Below, in pieces: positions 22,206 through 34,785 of a stretch of 64,000 nucleotides of DNA (its first letter is position 1; every line of letters begins with the position of its first letter). Position numbers and translations under genes: made by a program. The notes under the pieces are model-generated. The model ran no database searches, had not been told where the DNA came from, and saw only the letters and a list, made by a program, of their open reading frames with translations. Source of the stretch: Hirsutella rhossiliensis (Eukaryota; Ascomycota; Sordariomycetes; Hypocreales; Ophiocordycipitaceae); assembly GCF_020360975.1 (NCBI RefSeq), contig NW_025408676.1, forward strand, positions 992,001 through 1,056,000, given 5' to 3'.

Positions 22206-25200
22206 CTTGGCTGTTGGAGATGCTGCTTCTTGGAAGGGGGCTTCTTCCGGCTGCCTTTCCGAGTCGGGTCCGCCCGACGATGGCCTGCCTGCTCTTGACA
22301 CGACCCTGTCGTCGTCGGATTCTTGGTTTGGGCGCCTTCAAGGGCGCTTCTTGGTCGGCTTGCCCTCCACTGCTTGGTGGCAACCGAGATGGGCAGCTTC
22401 AGCCTTGGCCGTGAGAGCCGTCGAGGCTTTCGTAGCGAGGCAGTCGTCCGTCGACAGCCAGCTTGGCGGTGATGAAGGCGGCGGGCGGCGACGGCCACGG
22501 GAGTCTGGTCACAGCTGCCGGTGTTGCTGCCGGTGTTGCTGCCGCTCGTTGCTGCTGCTCGTCGAGTGCGCGAGCTGGAGTGACGACCGGGTGGCTCGGA
22601 CGATGCGAGTTTGATCCACGTCGGAGCTTGTAGTTTGGACGAGGCAAGGGAGGGATCGAGGGATAATGAATGTCTCTGTTTTTTTGTTCTTTTTCGAAGA
22701 GTGGGAAAATTTATTTCGAGGGGGGGCAAATCAGGCGATGTGACGGTGCCGATGCTAGGGCCGGTTTCGGCCTTTTGTCTCTGGACGGCGGGAGGGGGCT
22801 TTGTCGCGGGACAAGAACGGACTCGGGTTGTTCTTTTTTTTTTCGAGGATTCCTTTGCGCGAGGATTGGAGGGTTGGAGGGTTGGCGAGGGTTGTTCTGG
22901 ATGCGCAGAGAGAGAGGGTGGGAAATTGTCTGCTCGTCGACCGAAGCCGCTTTTGCTTGTTAGTGGGCGAGAGATCCACCACCAACTAGTAGGTAGTCTG
23001 GCGGAGATGTCCAAGAGGAGGAGCGGTCAATCGCCGGCGTTAGGGGGGCCGCTGCTGAGGATGCGAAGCAGCTGGCGGACCACTGGTATGTATGATCTTC
23101 TATAACGAGCTCGGTAGGAAGTCGCCGGTGGTGGGGAAAAGGAGGGAGCCATAATATATAGCCCACAAGAGGGCATCGTCAGCTACTAATATACCGGTCC
23201 TCCCCCTATGCCGTGCAACAAGTACGGATACAGCGAGGTAATACCCGGCTACCGGTGTCATGCGACAGGCCATCGACGGCATAATCCAGGGCGCAAGCCG
23301 CCAGTGACTCAGAAGCGGTACCCCCGCTGTACCTGCCGGACACGACGGCGCCACAGTGCGGGCAGGCCAGGAACCCGCGCCAGCAGCCGAGCAAACCTTC
23401 CCCCCCCCTTTGCTCTCCAAGTACCTCGAGGTACCTCGGCCTCGACCTCGGCCTCGACCTTGTGGAGACGCTTCGATGCATCCACACACGCATCCCACTC
23501 ACGCTGCTTGCTGCTTGCGCGCCCATCCATCAACAAGTCTGCTAATTTTCCTCATTGGGGGGGGGGGGGCTTAACCCTTTACTTTAACTGTACGGTAAGT
23601 TGGATGACTCCTTTGCCCACGGCGGCTCCGCTTCTTGTCGTGTGCACGGCAGAGTCGTCAGGGCCCGGCGCCGCTTTCAAGGTTCGGTGACTTGTAGGTA
23701 CAACCTCCGGCGCAGGCGGAAGCTCGGTAACAGCTGACAGCGGCTGTGGTTCCCTGCTTCATGCCATGATACAACAGGCCAAGATGGGAGCTGCCCCTGG
23801 GTATTCGTATAATAGAACCCGCCTCTCTTGTGACTGGTGGATACGACGGACGGATACGGATACAGACGCGCTTTCTCACGGCTTGTTGGCAGCTGACTCG
23901 TCGCCGACTTGCGTCCTCGCGGCGGTTGTTTGCCCAAGGGCGCGCTGCATGTCACATCTGCACGTCAACACCAACCTCTCCGATGTCGCCCTTTGCGCCA
24001 TCCGCAAGCCATCGTCGATACAGTACGTACCGAGGATGTACATACAGTCACGCCGCCGTCACTCTCGGCCTTGGGTTGCTGGCCCGGAGTTGCAGAGAAT
24101 GGAAACCTTGATGGCTGGCCCGCGATACTTGGCCGGTACCTCGCTGCCCGATGGAGTAACATTGACGAGGCGTCGTCATCCGTGTACGGCATTTACTACA
24201 GTAGCTACCGGTAGTAGTACCGTAGGTAGGTAGAGGTCGCATACTGTGCATGTATACCAGGGAAAGTGTGTGTGATGTGCCGGTAGATGGTCGACAAGAT
24301 GACAAGGAATGGCACCACCACGTCGGGTCGGCTTGCAGTAACGGATCGGGCGGTGGCGGCTCGACCAAGCAAACCTACCGCGCCCTACCGCGCCCCCAGC
24401 GCTGACACATGAGACGCGGTTGCGACTAACTTGCCTCTTCTTCTTCTTCTTCTTTTGCGCTCTCCAGGCTCTTGCGAGACAACCATTACAAGCGTCGAGA
24501 AGCCAGCCCCCTGGAAAAAGGAAGCTGGCCCTCACGCCACAAAAGTGCAAAGTACATGCAAAGTACTCCGTTCCATCCACTCCGGACGGCGCGGGTGGAG
24601 CCGCAGCCGCCCCTCGGCCCACACCGAGCCTTAACGCCGGCTTGCGGCGGTGCCGGCGCTCCGAAGACGAGCTGGCTGGCGGCTGCCATCTCCGCCGTCC
24701 TTGTCCTCCTTTTTTCCTTTTTTTTTTTGGCTGGGCCGAGCACGCTGGATGTTAATCTCCTCGCTTTCCGCCAAAGACAACACCTCTCCAAGTAAGTTCC
24801 AGAGCATGGGAGCGTCGGCAGAGTCCTTGCGCCGGCACAGTGGGACTTTTGTTTCCGCGGGACTACTTGACAGTGCGAATACTCGCTCTCTGCTGTCCTT
24901 CATCCACCAATCACCGCTGTGGGACAAGGCACAAGCACAGTGCTTGTGCGACTGAACGCACCAGCTGCCACTCCTCCCACACCGTGCTCCGTACAGGTAC
25001 GTAACGCACTCGTAATGGCCCGCCTTTTCCCTCTCCACCCCAGCTGCCTTTGTACATACATGCACGGTACGGATCGCACTGTCTGGCAGACGCCGCTTTT
25101 GTGCCTGAATACGGAGCCCCTTTTACGTTAAGCAGAAGTAGTGCTTTTTCGTCACTGTGCAAAACGCATCGTCACACTGTACGAAGCCCTCCTGGCATCG

Positions 25201-28200
25201 GAGGCATGGATCTCGCCAGAAGGCACACAACAGTACAGGAGCAAGCAACTTGTTGGCTGATGAATGCCCTCCTTCTATTCCGGGCGCCTCTTCTAGCCTT
25301 TACGCACCTGCTGGCCCCATCGGCCCATCGGGCCCGACTGACGACCGCCTTCTACCTCTGTTCCGCCCTCCCCTCCTCCCTCCCTCAGGCATGGCTTACA
25401 CCGTCGAGCATGGCCTGGCAAAGCATCGCTCGCCAACACCGTGCCCGCTGGTACCCTGCCTGGTCCCCCGAATGGACTTGCAGACGCCTTGTCGGCCCAT
25501 CAAGCCCATTCCTCCGGCTCGGCCTGCCCTGTCCGCATCGGCCCGGGTTCTTGGCCCCGGCGCGGACGGAGCCTCTTCCTCTCTTTAGTGCTGCAGCACT
25601 CCTCCACTCTCTGCACAGCTTGTTCCTCTCGGCCTTGTCCGAGCCCATCGAGGCTTTTCCAGACTCGGGCCCTCGCTTCCCCCGCCCTTCTCCGTAAGAC
25701 AAGGTACGGATCGTGGCTTTGTTGTCTGGCTGCCGGTGAAGCCGTAGCTGTTGCACTCAACTCAACTCACGCCCGTCGCCTCATCGTCCCCAATTCACCG
25801 AGCTCCCTCGCATGCAATGCGACGCTGGCGTCGCATCCGCCTCGTCTTGCCTTGCCTTGCGGCGGACCATAATCCACCACGCTCCAATCCTGTACCCTCT
25901 CTCTACCTGACCGCGTCTCCGACCTCCCCTTTTTAGGAGTGCATCACGGGGCCCCTGCTCAGAGTAGGCTCGATGAAATATCCCGTAGGCCGGATAAAAG
26001 GGACTCAAATATTCTTGCATCCACCCGGAATCCAAAAGCTTGGCCCGGATGGAGCCCGAGTGGTGGATTTACCGCCGCTCCTCACATGACTGACCGTGCT
26101 CTGCGGCAAGGCAGTCACCGAGCTATGTACTGTTGCTACAATGAGATCGTGTTTCCGCAGAGGCACACCCTACGGCCTAGAGCTTTATTCAACGTCAAGG
26201 GGGCAAGTCTGCTGCCACGGCGTAGCATAAAAGACCAACGACAAAGAGACTCCCGCACAGGAAGCAACCATCAGCCGATGATGGGCTACATGCACGCCGT
26301 CGCCGCGTCTCTACCGTGGGCCCCGCATATGTATGCCCATCACGCCACTGTTGGCGAGGAGTGTGACGTCGTCGACAACTTGTTTCTCCCCCACGTGCTG
26401 CGGTGTATGTATATGATTCCCTCGGTGCCGAATACCCACGGGAGAGACCTGGACAAAGGAGAATGGGAGCAGCAAAGAGAGGCGACGGCGGATCGACTCC
26501 TCTCACCTCGGAGTATCTCGGCTTCACTACCGGAGCGCACAAGGACCTTGTCCCTACTTTGAGTGTGCTCGGTGTCTTCTTGCAGGCCGGTGGTTGGGGA
26601 TCCGCGCCCCGTGTCGGCCGGTCACGGCAACTCTCGGCCGGCTGAAAATACTTTCTGCGGGGCCGGGTCGGTGCGCCGTTTGTACGCCGGGTCTGCATGG
26701 TGCTCGCATCCGGACATTAATAAAATAGCCACCTCCCCTCCCGACGACTCATTCCATCTCTGTTCCTCTTCTTCTCCTTTTCTTCTTGATGCCCCTTTAC
26801 TAACCGGATGCCTGTCTCCATGTTTCCGCAGCCCTCGACTACCAGACCAGCACACGCAGCCCCGACGGTCATTCACGCCACGGCTCGATGACGTCCATCG
26901 GCCACGCCCAACGTGATCGGAGCCCAGCCGTCTCGTCAGGATGGGGGGTAGCCGTCAGGGGTGGATGCTGCCGGCGATCATCCATCGCCTTGCTACCCCC
27001 AGCGGAGGGCGAGTGCAACCCTGAGTTAAAATGGAATGCCAGCCCAAGGAAACATGCCAACCTCCGTCCATGTGTCGTTTTCCTTTGTTCCTCTTTCGGA
27101 AGGGATATGTGGCCCCCGAGATGAAGTTTTTTTCCTGGGTGGTTGGTGTAAACTATCTCGCCTCCCAAAGACACCCCCCCCTCCCTCCTCTGGAACACTG
27201 CTCTCCTCTCTTCGCTGGCCAGTTGGAGAACATGCCTCCCAATCGGGACAACAAAGGCACTCATCGTTGCATGCGGTCTTTTGAGCGTGACACATCCAGG
27301 AAGAAGCCCGGCTTCGCACGTCTTCATCATTGTCATTTTCATCGCCGATGTCGGGGCGTCTGGACATGCTCCTGAGCGCAACGGAAGCAACAAAAGCCAA
27401 AGGGCTGCCTGATTCTCTCCGATGACGGCCAGGGTAAACCAGCTAGTCAAGCTGACGCTCGGGTAGCCGAGAGCACGGGCATGTGACGCGCGGCCTCTTA
27501 TGGAACACTTCTTCACCCCTGGGCGGCCTCGTAGTCATCTCGACTCGCATGCCTGTCACCCCCCTGGAGAATGTCACCATAAGACATCGGGAAAGGAGAC
27601 GGTTGCAGAGTGTCGAGTCGAGCGCTGGCACGATGAGACGGCGCGGTGCGACTCTTCCCAAGATGGTGTCCGCTTACTCCGTACACGAGCTCATATGCCT
27701 GCGCACGGTCCTCGCTTTTGAAAATCGAACAGCTTCTCCGATCGCTGAGTCTCAAGTTGCGATTCTCGTCCGCCATCCTCCTCATCTGCGGCATTCCCCA
27801 CGGCAGTCTTTGCGCAATTAGTTGAACCACTGTTTCTCGATGCGGTTACTCCCACTCGCGCACGGCCACGGCATCTTCTTCCCTGTCCCCTCGTTCCCCT
27901 CGTCCCCTCTTTTTTGCCTCTCTAGAATTCTCTCGAAGCACAGTTAAAGAGTCATGGCACTTCGGACGAAGGCAGAAAGAGCTCAGAGTTGAGCAAGCCG
28001 GATCATCCGTCGTTGTGACACCCCCTCTCCTGTCAAGTCATGAACCGGACTGAACTGGCTGTTGCTGTGGAGAAGTTTTGGAACACGTGCTTCGAACTAT
28101 ATGGGCAGATACACACACATTGCGGTGCCGAGAACGAACTCTCGTGAGCGCGAGTCAACGCCGTGAGCAAGGTAAGAAGGGGGATTGGCGGAAGCAGCCT

Positions 28201-30029
28201 GTCCGCGACAGCACGAGTGTCGGACAAGACTGAGAGAAAGCGTGCGGCAGCTGAATAGTATTGCCTGCAGCACGTTTCTAGACTGAGGGGAGAATGCGAA
28301 GCGGACTGCGTTCAGGCGATGCTCTCTCTCACCTATACTTGGAAAGGGGAAGCCAACGCACATAATTGAATCTCCCTTCGATAAAACATTCGAGAAAGAA
28401 AAGGCTGCTTTTCGTCGTTTTGCATTAGCAAAGCCGTCCTTTGCGCATAGCCACTAGGATCGAACCCCATTTGTTTTGGTTTGTGCGTTAACTGTCGGTC
28501 TCCCGCCCGTTCATCAGCTCATGGTTATCCGCGTCCCGACGATCCGTGTTTCCGATCAGCAGATCCTCTCTTTAGATGATTGGCAGATGTGCGTGTGCTT
28601 TACTTACGAATTGTGCATTCTTCTGACTGTATCGGGTGTGCGCCTTCTCGGACACGCGGTTATTGCTTTGACAGGTCCTGATCCAAGATGACGGCGGCTT
28701 TGATATTTCCCGTTGCTCCTTTTCTGGTGGACAGACGTCACATCTCGTTGGTTTACAAGCGAGCAAGCTACTCTTTGCCTGAGACTTGTCCTAGAGCAAG
28801 GGGAAACTTACTCGTGGAAGGTGTGCTTGCTTTCCGCTGTGCTTGTGGACCGAAACAAGGCTGTAACAATAGCGCTGACTAGAACCGGGTTCGCGCGCGG
28901 GAGCGACAACACATTGGCAGGAACATGTTTCTTGCCCATTTCGGGCAAGCACGTGGTATCTCTTCTTCTCGCTCACTTACACTCTCTTTCGATTTCTCTA
29001 TGCAGTGTCCCAACGGCACTGCGAGGTTGGTCCGAGGTTGGTCCGAGCCCCTGAGCCTCCCCTTTCAACCCGAAAACTCCAAAACACGCTCGTCCAGCGC
29101 AGCCTCATCACGACTCAAACCTCATCATCTTGTCGAAGAATAAAATCATAACCGAAGCCACGGCACACCAGAACCGTCACGACGTCCTGCAACGCAAGAC
29201 TTAGGCGTTTCCTTACTATCCGCCCAGATGGCGTGATTCGAAAAAGGGTCTCTACTCGCGCGCGTCGTGATGCTCAGTCCAGTCTGGGGCTCAGCTCTCT
29301 TCCATCCACAACCGCCATACTCATCACCGGCTGCCTAGCCGTGACTAAGTCGTCGTCGCAAAATGAAACAGCACAGCTACTCGAGGCGGTCCACTCACCC
29401 ACTCTCTCCTCACCCACTCACCCACCTCCTGTCAAGCTCCAACCCCTTTTGTCACTTCCGTGACATGGCTTTTACGTTTTCTTCTAGCTTCATGACCACG
29501 GGGAGGGGCCCTGTGGGCGTCGGCCGATGTCAAGGGTACCTTGTGCTGTCAGCCCGTCTCTCTCTCTCTCGGAACTCGCCCCGGGGCCGCCTGCCTCCCA
29601 TGTCTGTAGGAGGAAGCTTCCCAAAAGAAGCATGACTCCCATTCACTCTCCGTGGCGGACTCGTGCAAGACGCATCGCGTGTAACAGGTTGTTCTCCACC
29701 ACTTGAGACTGGTGAGGTAACAGTGAAGCGGCTCTGTCGTCCGACGGTCCAACGTTCCGTACCTTGTCATCTGGTATAAGTAAGAGCCCTCCCTCGGCTT
29801 CAAGTTGGATATGAGACTCAGAGAGAACATCGCAATCTTATCTCGCTCTCTCGCCACTACCGTACTACTTCGCGGCCTGGTGCCTGTCTTGATTGCATTT
29901 TATACTTCTTTCTTTCCATCAGGGAAACGCCAGGGCGTCGACTTCTCTTCCGGCTTGCACTGTACCATTTTCTCTCTCTCAGAGACTTGAACACGACGGC
30001 AAGCTTGCTATAGTCCCACCCCAGACACC
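22206..30029. other. 7.8-kb region without a recognisable protein gene
   Basis: Between the arrestin start (read leftwards) and the repeat protein (read rightwards) lies the longest gene-free stretch of the window. Open frames of up to about 215 codons exist on both strands but show no domain, signal peptide or coherent composition. CT-rich and homopolymer tracts are frequent (for example 12 G at about 23559-23571). Several plus-strand positions look like genuine 3' splice sites: GACTAAC then a pyrimidine tract and CAG at 24424-24467, TACTAAC then CAG at 26798-26831, and CTTAC then CAG ending about 29006. A spliced non-coding transcript or long 5' leader is therefore possible. A TATAAG at 29775 may be the core promoter of the downstream gene. 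Confidence 0.5.
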
Positions 30030-31174
30030 ATGGTCCGTCTATCTATCGCTTCCACGGTGGCCTGTGAGTAACCCTAAATCTCTTCCCCCTGGGGATGTTC
30101 ATGCGGGAACTTCCGGCTAACTTGTCAATCCCAGTGGCCTTGACTGCGTATGCCGCTGCGCCTGTCTTCACCACCCCAGAAGCTCGGGCCGTGCAGAAAC
30201 AAAACAATGTCGAGTGCAAGCTAGACAATGAATGCCAGTCCAATTGCTGCGCCGTCCAATCCGGCGGCAATAACAACATCTGCTCCACACGAGAGGATGC
30301 CGAGGCCAAAAAGGACCAGAAAATAGGATGCGAGGGCACTCTAAAGCAGAATGGCGGCGGCGGGCAAGCCAACAAGGGCGTCAAGCAAGCCCAGCAAATC
30401 CGGGGGGGGGGGGGGGGGGGGGCAAGCTCAGCAGGCTCAGGGACCGCGGGGGCGCGGGGAGCCCAGGTGGGGGCAGGGACCGCGGGGGGCGCAGGGGTCA
30501 ACCAGAAAGTCGACCAGAAAGCCAACCAGGGCGTCAAGCAAGCCCAGCAAACCCCAGGGACCGCGGGGGGCGCAGGGGTCAACCAGAAAGTCGACCAGAA
30601 AGCCAACCAGGGCGTCAAGCAAGCCCAGCAAACCCCAGGGACCGCGGGGGGGCGGGGAGCCCAGGTAGCCCAGGTGGGGGCAGAGACCACTAAGCAGGTC
30701 AAGAAAACCAACCAAGCAGGGACCGCAGGGGCAGGGGCTGGGGCAAGCTCAGCAAGCGCAGGGAGCGCCGGGGGCGCCGGGGGCGCCGGGAGAGCCGGGG
30801 GCGCGGGGAGCGCGGGGAGCGCAGGAAGCGCCGGGAGCGCCGGGGGCGCAGGGGGCGCCGGGAGAGCCGGGGGCGCGGGGAGCGCGGGGAGCGCAGGGGG
30901 CGCCGGGGGCGCCGGGAGAGCAGGGGGCGCGGGGAGCGCGGGGAGCGCAGGAAGCGCCGGGAGCGCCGGGGGCGCAGGGGGCGCCGGGAGAGCCGGGGGC
31001 GCGGGGAGCGCAGGGAGCGCCGGGAGAGCCGGGGGCGCGGGGAGCGCAGGGAGCGCGGGGAGCGCCGGGGGTTTTGCGGGGAGCGCAGGGAGCGCCGGGG
31101 GCGCCGGGGGCGCGGGGAGCGCAGGGAGCGCGGGAGCAGGTGGTGCTGATGCTGCCGCCGGCGGTGTAATTTGA
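30030..31174 (+). CDS. Secreted 6-Cys protein with long Gly/Ala/Ser repeat tail
   Basis: Exon 1 is 30030-30063 and exon 2 is 30135-31174 (intron 30064-30134, GTGAGT..CCCAG), 357 residues. The first exon plus the start of the second encode a signal peptide ([20 protein letters not shown]). Next is a small cysteine module with C39, C45, C49-C50, C61 and C77, a C..C..CC..C..C order like knottin-type folds. Then come two full 27-residue repeats ([16 protein letters not shown]) and a partial third. About 150 residues of (AG-S/G/R)n low-complexity sequence follow, and the protein ends in GGVI. A run of 21 G encodes six glycines between module and repeats. The design suggests a secreted wall- or matrix-associated protein with an elastic, silk-like tail, perhaps an adhesin (inference). 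No GPI signal is seen. Length may vary between strains because of the repeats. Confidence 0.75.
30402..30422 (+). repeat. Homopolymer of 21 G inside the coding exon
   Basis: An uninterrupted run of G that reads as part of Arg, six Gly and part of Ala. A gain or loss of one or two bases would shift the repeat tail into other frames that run on for about 270 bases without stop codons. Confidence 0.9.
30476..30690 (+). repeat. 81-bp tandem repeat (27 residues), two full copies plus a partial third
   Basis: Copy 1 is 30476-30556, copy 2 is 30557-30637, and a shortened third starts at 30638. Copies 1 and 2 are almost identical at DNA level, pointing to recent duplication. Confidence 0.9.
30715..31140 (+). 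repeat. GC-rich (GGGAGC/GGGGGC)n coding minisatellite
   Basis: Short units encoding Ala-Gly-Ser, Ala-Gly-Gly and Ala-Gly-Arg triplets, with higher-order blocks repeated several times. The plus strand is strongly purine-biased. Confidence 0.85.
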
Positions 31175-33108
31175 TTTTAAAGCATACCGCGAACTGGCCG
31201 ACGCAGACTTGTCAACGTCGACAGGGCCTTCGAGGTTCGCGTCTGGGTCGTTATCAAATCAGTTAGATTTGGAAATGATAGAGTATGTTTTGCTGTTGAC
31301 GAGTCTTGGGGTTGAGACTAATCGTGAACGTTTTGAGCATTTGGCTGTGGCAATTCCGTGCCTTGGCCCAAAGAGGAATGAGGGTGAGCTACAGGAGGAA
31401 GATTCGCCTTGGCCAGCATTGGGCCACAAGCTGCCGACGAAGACGCTGGCATCCACGAAACCAGCCGCCGACGCTGCCGAGCAGCTTCGGTCAGGGCTTG
31501 TCGTTACTTGACCGACCCGTCACACCGTCTTGCCGTCCGGGCATAGAGAGGCGAGAGTATTTTTCCTAGGGTGAGCAGGGCCCAGAGATGGATGACCCAG
31601 ACAGTGACAGGGAGCATACGTAGCCGCATTCCATCTCCACCACGGCCAGTTCGTCTTGCACTATCTATATGACAGCTGACAGCGAGGCGACTTGCTCCCT
31701 AGGTAGCGTCGAGCCTGGTCCCCGAAGGGCTTTGCTTGAAAGCGCCCGCAAGCGTCCATGGCCAGTTTCCACTGCTTGACTCGTCGCAGCATCGTGTCGA
31801 CTCTGGCTAGAAGAGGCGCATCCGCCGCAAAATGGAGAAAGCTTGGTATAGAGATGTGGTCGTGGTCTGTCAATAAAGGCCATGGTCCGCGACGCGTCAG
31901 AACCAGGAATAGGGGCGTCCCGGTCAACAGTTTGTCCCTCTCGAAAAAGGCTGGCGCGGCCGACGACAAGGACAGGCAAGCGTCGGCGTCTGCAGTCTCG
32001 AGGGCCGAGCCGACGCATGTATCCCGGCCGGCCGTGCGGCTGAAGTGGAGAGAGGGCGACGAGAGGTTGGAGGATGAAGAGGGCAAGAGGGCAAGAGGGG
32101 AGGTTGAGTCACTCGCCGAGCAGAGCATGTGACCGGCACGTGACCCACACACCTCACTCTGCAAATAAAGAGAACAAATATTCTTCGGCTCTCGTGCTCT
32201 CCCCCTCCCTTCCTAAGACGATAAACCATTTCAATCGCAGTAAAAGGCGTTTTATCTCCACGGTGCTGGCCACTGCCGGCCGCGCTAACAGCAAGCGCCC
32301 GTTGCCGTCAGCGGGCCGTTAGTGGAGCCCCCGACTCGGAAAGCGCCACCATCCACCGGCTACCGACCCAATAGGCGGTAGAAGTGGATCTCTGCTTCAT
32401 CAACAGCGCGGCAACAGCGCGGCAACAGCGCGGTACGTCGGGCTCCTCTCTCGCCGTCTTCCCGGCAGATGATGATGTGTGGATTCACTCGCCGATCTGA
32501 ACCTTCAGTGTGGATTCTCTTCCTTGGGCAATGGTTTCGCCCGCGAGTCTGACTGCCGTGCTTCCCAGGCCCTTTGTGCGACGACGGATGCTCGGTGGCA
32601 GGATGAGATGCTGACCATGCCGTACGCTGCCAGTTTTCTACCTATCGGCTACGCGCCGACGCCGAAACGTGCTGCGACGGCTGTTGGGATCCGATCTTCC
32701 CACACGCTCTCCATGCTGGTTGGTGATGGCTTTCATCGGAGGCTTTCTCACGAGAAAAGGTGACTTTGTTCCGCTTTAGACGGTGTTACTTCCACCGCCT
32801 TTCAACTGCTTGTAGCCAAATGCCCTTCTCTCTTCCTCTGGGTCTACTCAATACGGCCATTTCATTCCTGACATGGATCGTGTCGCTGCAGCACAGTGCG
32901 TTGCAGACTCGGGCGGGGCTTGTTGAGATTAGATCAAAAGATCAGATAAGCGTGTAACTTACTCGGTACACAGATCCGTCTCCAGCCTCCTCGCACCGAC
33001 GAAGAGCCGACGGCGGCCGAGTTGCGTGGTTTTAGGGCCTTTGACCAGCGTGGCCATATCAGACAGAGCTTGCATCTGCCGCATCAACTGTGCACCTGAT
33101 ATGCCAAC
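31175..33108. other. Intergenic region, 1.9 kb, no supported gene
   Basis: Only short open frames with no recognisable features. An 11-bp unit (CAACAGCGCGG) is repeated three times at 32401-32433. Confidence 0.5.
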
Positions 33109-34785
33109 ATGACGGAAACAAGCGCACAAGACATGCCCGGCCCTCGAGCCCAGCAAGACCACTACGTCGCCCTCAACGCCAGGGTCTACCAGTCGTCGAC
33201 GAATGGCGAAGCGCCAACCTTTGCCGAGTGCATGGTGGTCAAGGACAGCATCATCCAGCACGTGGGCGCAGCGACGGACCACGCCGTGGCCACCGCCCGG
33301 GCCGCCGGCGCCCACGTCCGGGACATGCAAGGCCACACGGTCCTGCCCGGCTTCATCGACGGCCACCTGCATCTGCTGCTCGTCGGCCAATCGCTCAACA
33401 AGGTCAGCCTCGACGACTGCAGGTCCCTCGACGACATCCGCACCGTCATCGCCCAGTACGCAAGGGCGCATCCGCACGTCTCCCGCATCTTTTGCCGCGG
33501 CTGGATGCACTCGATGACGCCCGCCGGCGTCGACGCCTCCCTGCTCGACGACCTGGACTCGAGGCCCATCTTCGTCGACACAAAGGATCTGCACTCGACC
33601 TGGTGCAACACGCCCGGCCTGCGCGAGGCGTGCCGCGTCATGAACATCTCCTCGGACACCCCGGACCCAGCGGGCGGCAACATCCAGCGCGACGCGGCCG
33701 GGCAGCCCAACGGCGTCTTCAACGAGAGCGCCGTCTTTCAGCTCATGTGGCCCTTTGTCGCGAGGGTCACGTCCGTCGACGAGAGGAAGGAGGCCATCAA
33801 GGCTGCCTTTACCGCCTTCAACGCCGCCGGATACACGGGCATGATTGACATGGCCATGGACGACAACATCTGGGAGCCGCTGATGGAGCTGCGCAACAGC
33901 GAGGGCGCCTTCAACAACATGCGCGTCGCCGCTTACTGGCTCATGAAGCCAGAGGGCTCCCTGGACCAGGTGCTCGCCCAGGTAGACCGAGTCGCCGCCC
34001 TCGCCAAGCAGTTCCACGCCGACACAACGCCCGACTGCCGCATTGTCGGCGTCAAGGTCATCTGCGACGGCATCGTCGACGCCTGCACGGCCTCGCTAAC
34101 AGAGCCCTACTCCACCGGCCAGCACCCAGACCCGATATGGCGCCAAGAGGTGCTCGACGCCCTCGTCGCCCGGGCCCACACCGCAGGCCTCCAGGTCGCC
34201 CTGCACGCCATCGGCGACAGCACCATCCGCATGGCCATTGACGTGCTGGAGAGGAACACGGACCGATCGCGCAGGCCGCGCATCGAGCATCTCGAGCTCG
34301 CCTCGGCCCACGACGCCGCGCGCCTCGGAAAACTGGGCATCACCGCCTCCATCCAGCCCGTACACTCGGACCCGGCCATCCTGCGCGCCTGGCCGCGCCT
34401 CATCGGCCCCCAACGCTGCGAGCGCGCCTTTGCGTATCGCGACTTTGCCGACGGCGGCGCGCCGCTGGCCCTCGGGTCCGACGCCCCCACCGCGCCGCAC
34501 CAGCCGCTGCCGAACCTGTACGTGGCGACGACGCGGCGTTCATTTCGCGAGCCGGAGCTGGAGACGGTCGTCAACGCCGAGTTTGCCCTGTCGATCGGCC
34601 AGGCCGTTGCGGGGGCGACGCATGGCTCAGCCTACTCGTGCTTTGCCGACCGGTGGACGGGGAGCTTGCGGCCGGGGCTCAAGGCCGATTTTGTCGTCTG
34701 CCAGGTAGAGCTGACGCCGGACAAGCTCGTCCAGGGCCGAGTCATGGAGACGTGGTTTGAGGGCAAGAAGGTCTATCCGGCGTAG
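33109..34785 (+). CDS. Amidohydrolase family 3 (YtcJ-like) metal-dependent hydrolase
   Basis: A single exon of 558 residues, full family length. The first metal pair is the HxH motif in GFIDGHLH (H86, H88). Further candidate ligands follow in order: the lysine/aspartate region VKVICDGI, H in QVALHAIGD, H in RIEHLEL, and D in LGSDAPTAPH. The N-terminal strand block (residues 20-80) and the C-terminal SLRPGLKADFVV segment form the small beta-sandwich domain around the TIM barrel. Members hydrolyse amide or ester-like bonds of small molecules, but substrates of fungal YtcJ-type enzymes are largely unassigned, so no reaction is claimed. No signal peptide is seen. The ATG at 33109 is the first in frame, after CCAAC. 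Confidence 0.9.
   Translation: MTETSAQDMPGPRAQQDHYVALNARVYQSSTNGEAPTFAECMVVKDSIIQHVGAATDHAVATARAAGAHVRDMQGHTVLPGFIDGHLHLLLVGQSLNKVSLDDCRSLDDIRTVIAQYARAHPHVSRIFCRGWMHSMTPAGVDASLLDDLDSRPIFVDTKDLHSTWCNTPGLREACRVMNISSDTPDPAGGNIQRDAAGQPNGVFNESAVFQLMWPFVARVTSVDERKEAIKAAFTAFNAAGYTGMIDMAMDDNIWEPLMELRNSEGAFNNMRVAAYWLMKPEGSLDQVLAQVDRVAALAKQFHADTTPDCRIVGVKVICDGIVDACTASLTEPYSTGQHPDPIWRQEVLDALVARAHTAGLQVALHAIGDSTIRMAIDVLERNTDRSRRPRIEHLELASAHDAARLGKLGITASIQPVHSDPAILRAWPRLIGPQRCERAFAYRDFADGGAPLALGSDAPTAPHQPLPNLYVATTRRSFREPELETVVNAEFALSIGQAVAGATHGSAYSCFADRWTGSLRPGLKADFVVCQVELTPDKLVQGRVMETWFEGKKVYPA

Noticed and set aside
20874..22298. 474-codon plus-strand open frame opposite the arrestin gene
   Set aside because: It is the antisense shadow of a GC-rich coding region, Val/Gly/Arg/Ala-rich with no domain; the minus-strand arrestin has clear motifs.
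22206..22301. Upstream in-frame extension of the arrestin gene (32 more residues)
   Set aside because: It has no ATG at its beginning; the ATG at 22205 has good context and starts the conserved N-terminus.
26869..27516. 215-codon minus-strand frame in the gene-free block
   Set aside because: No recognisable motif and no splice-compatible extension; not supported as a gene.
32959..34017. 352-codon minus-strand frame over the amidohydrolase
   Set aside because: Antisense shadow of a gene with complete metal-binding motifs.
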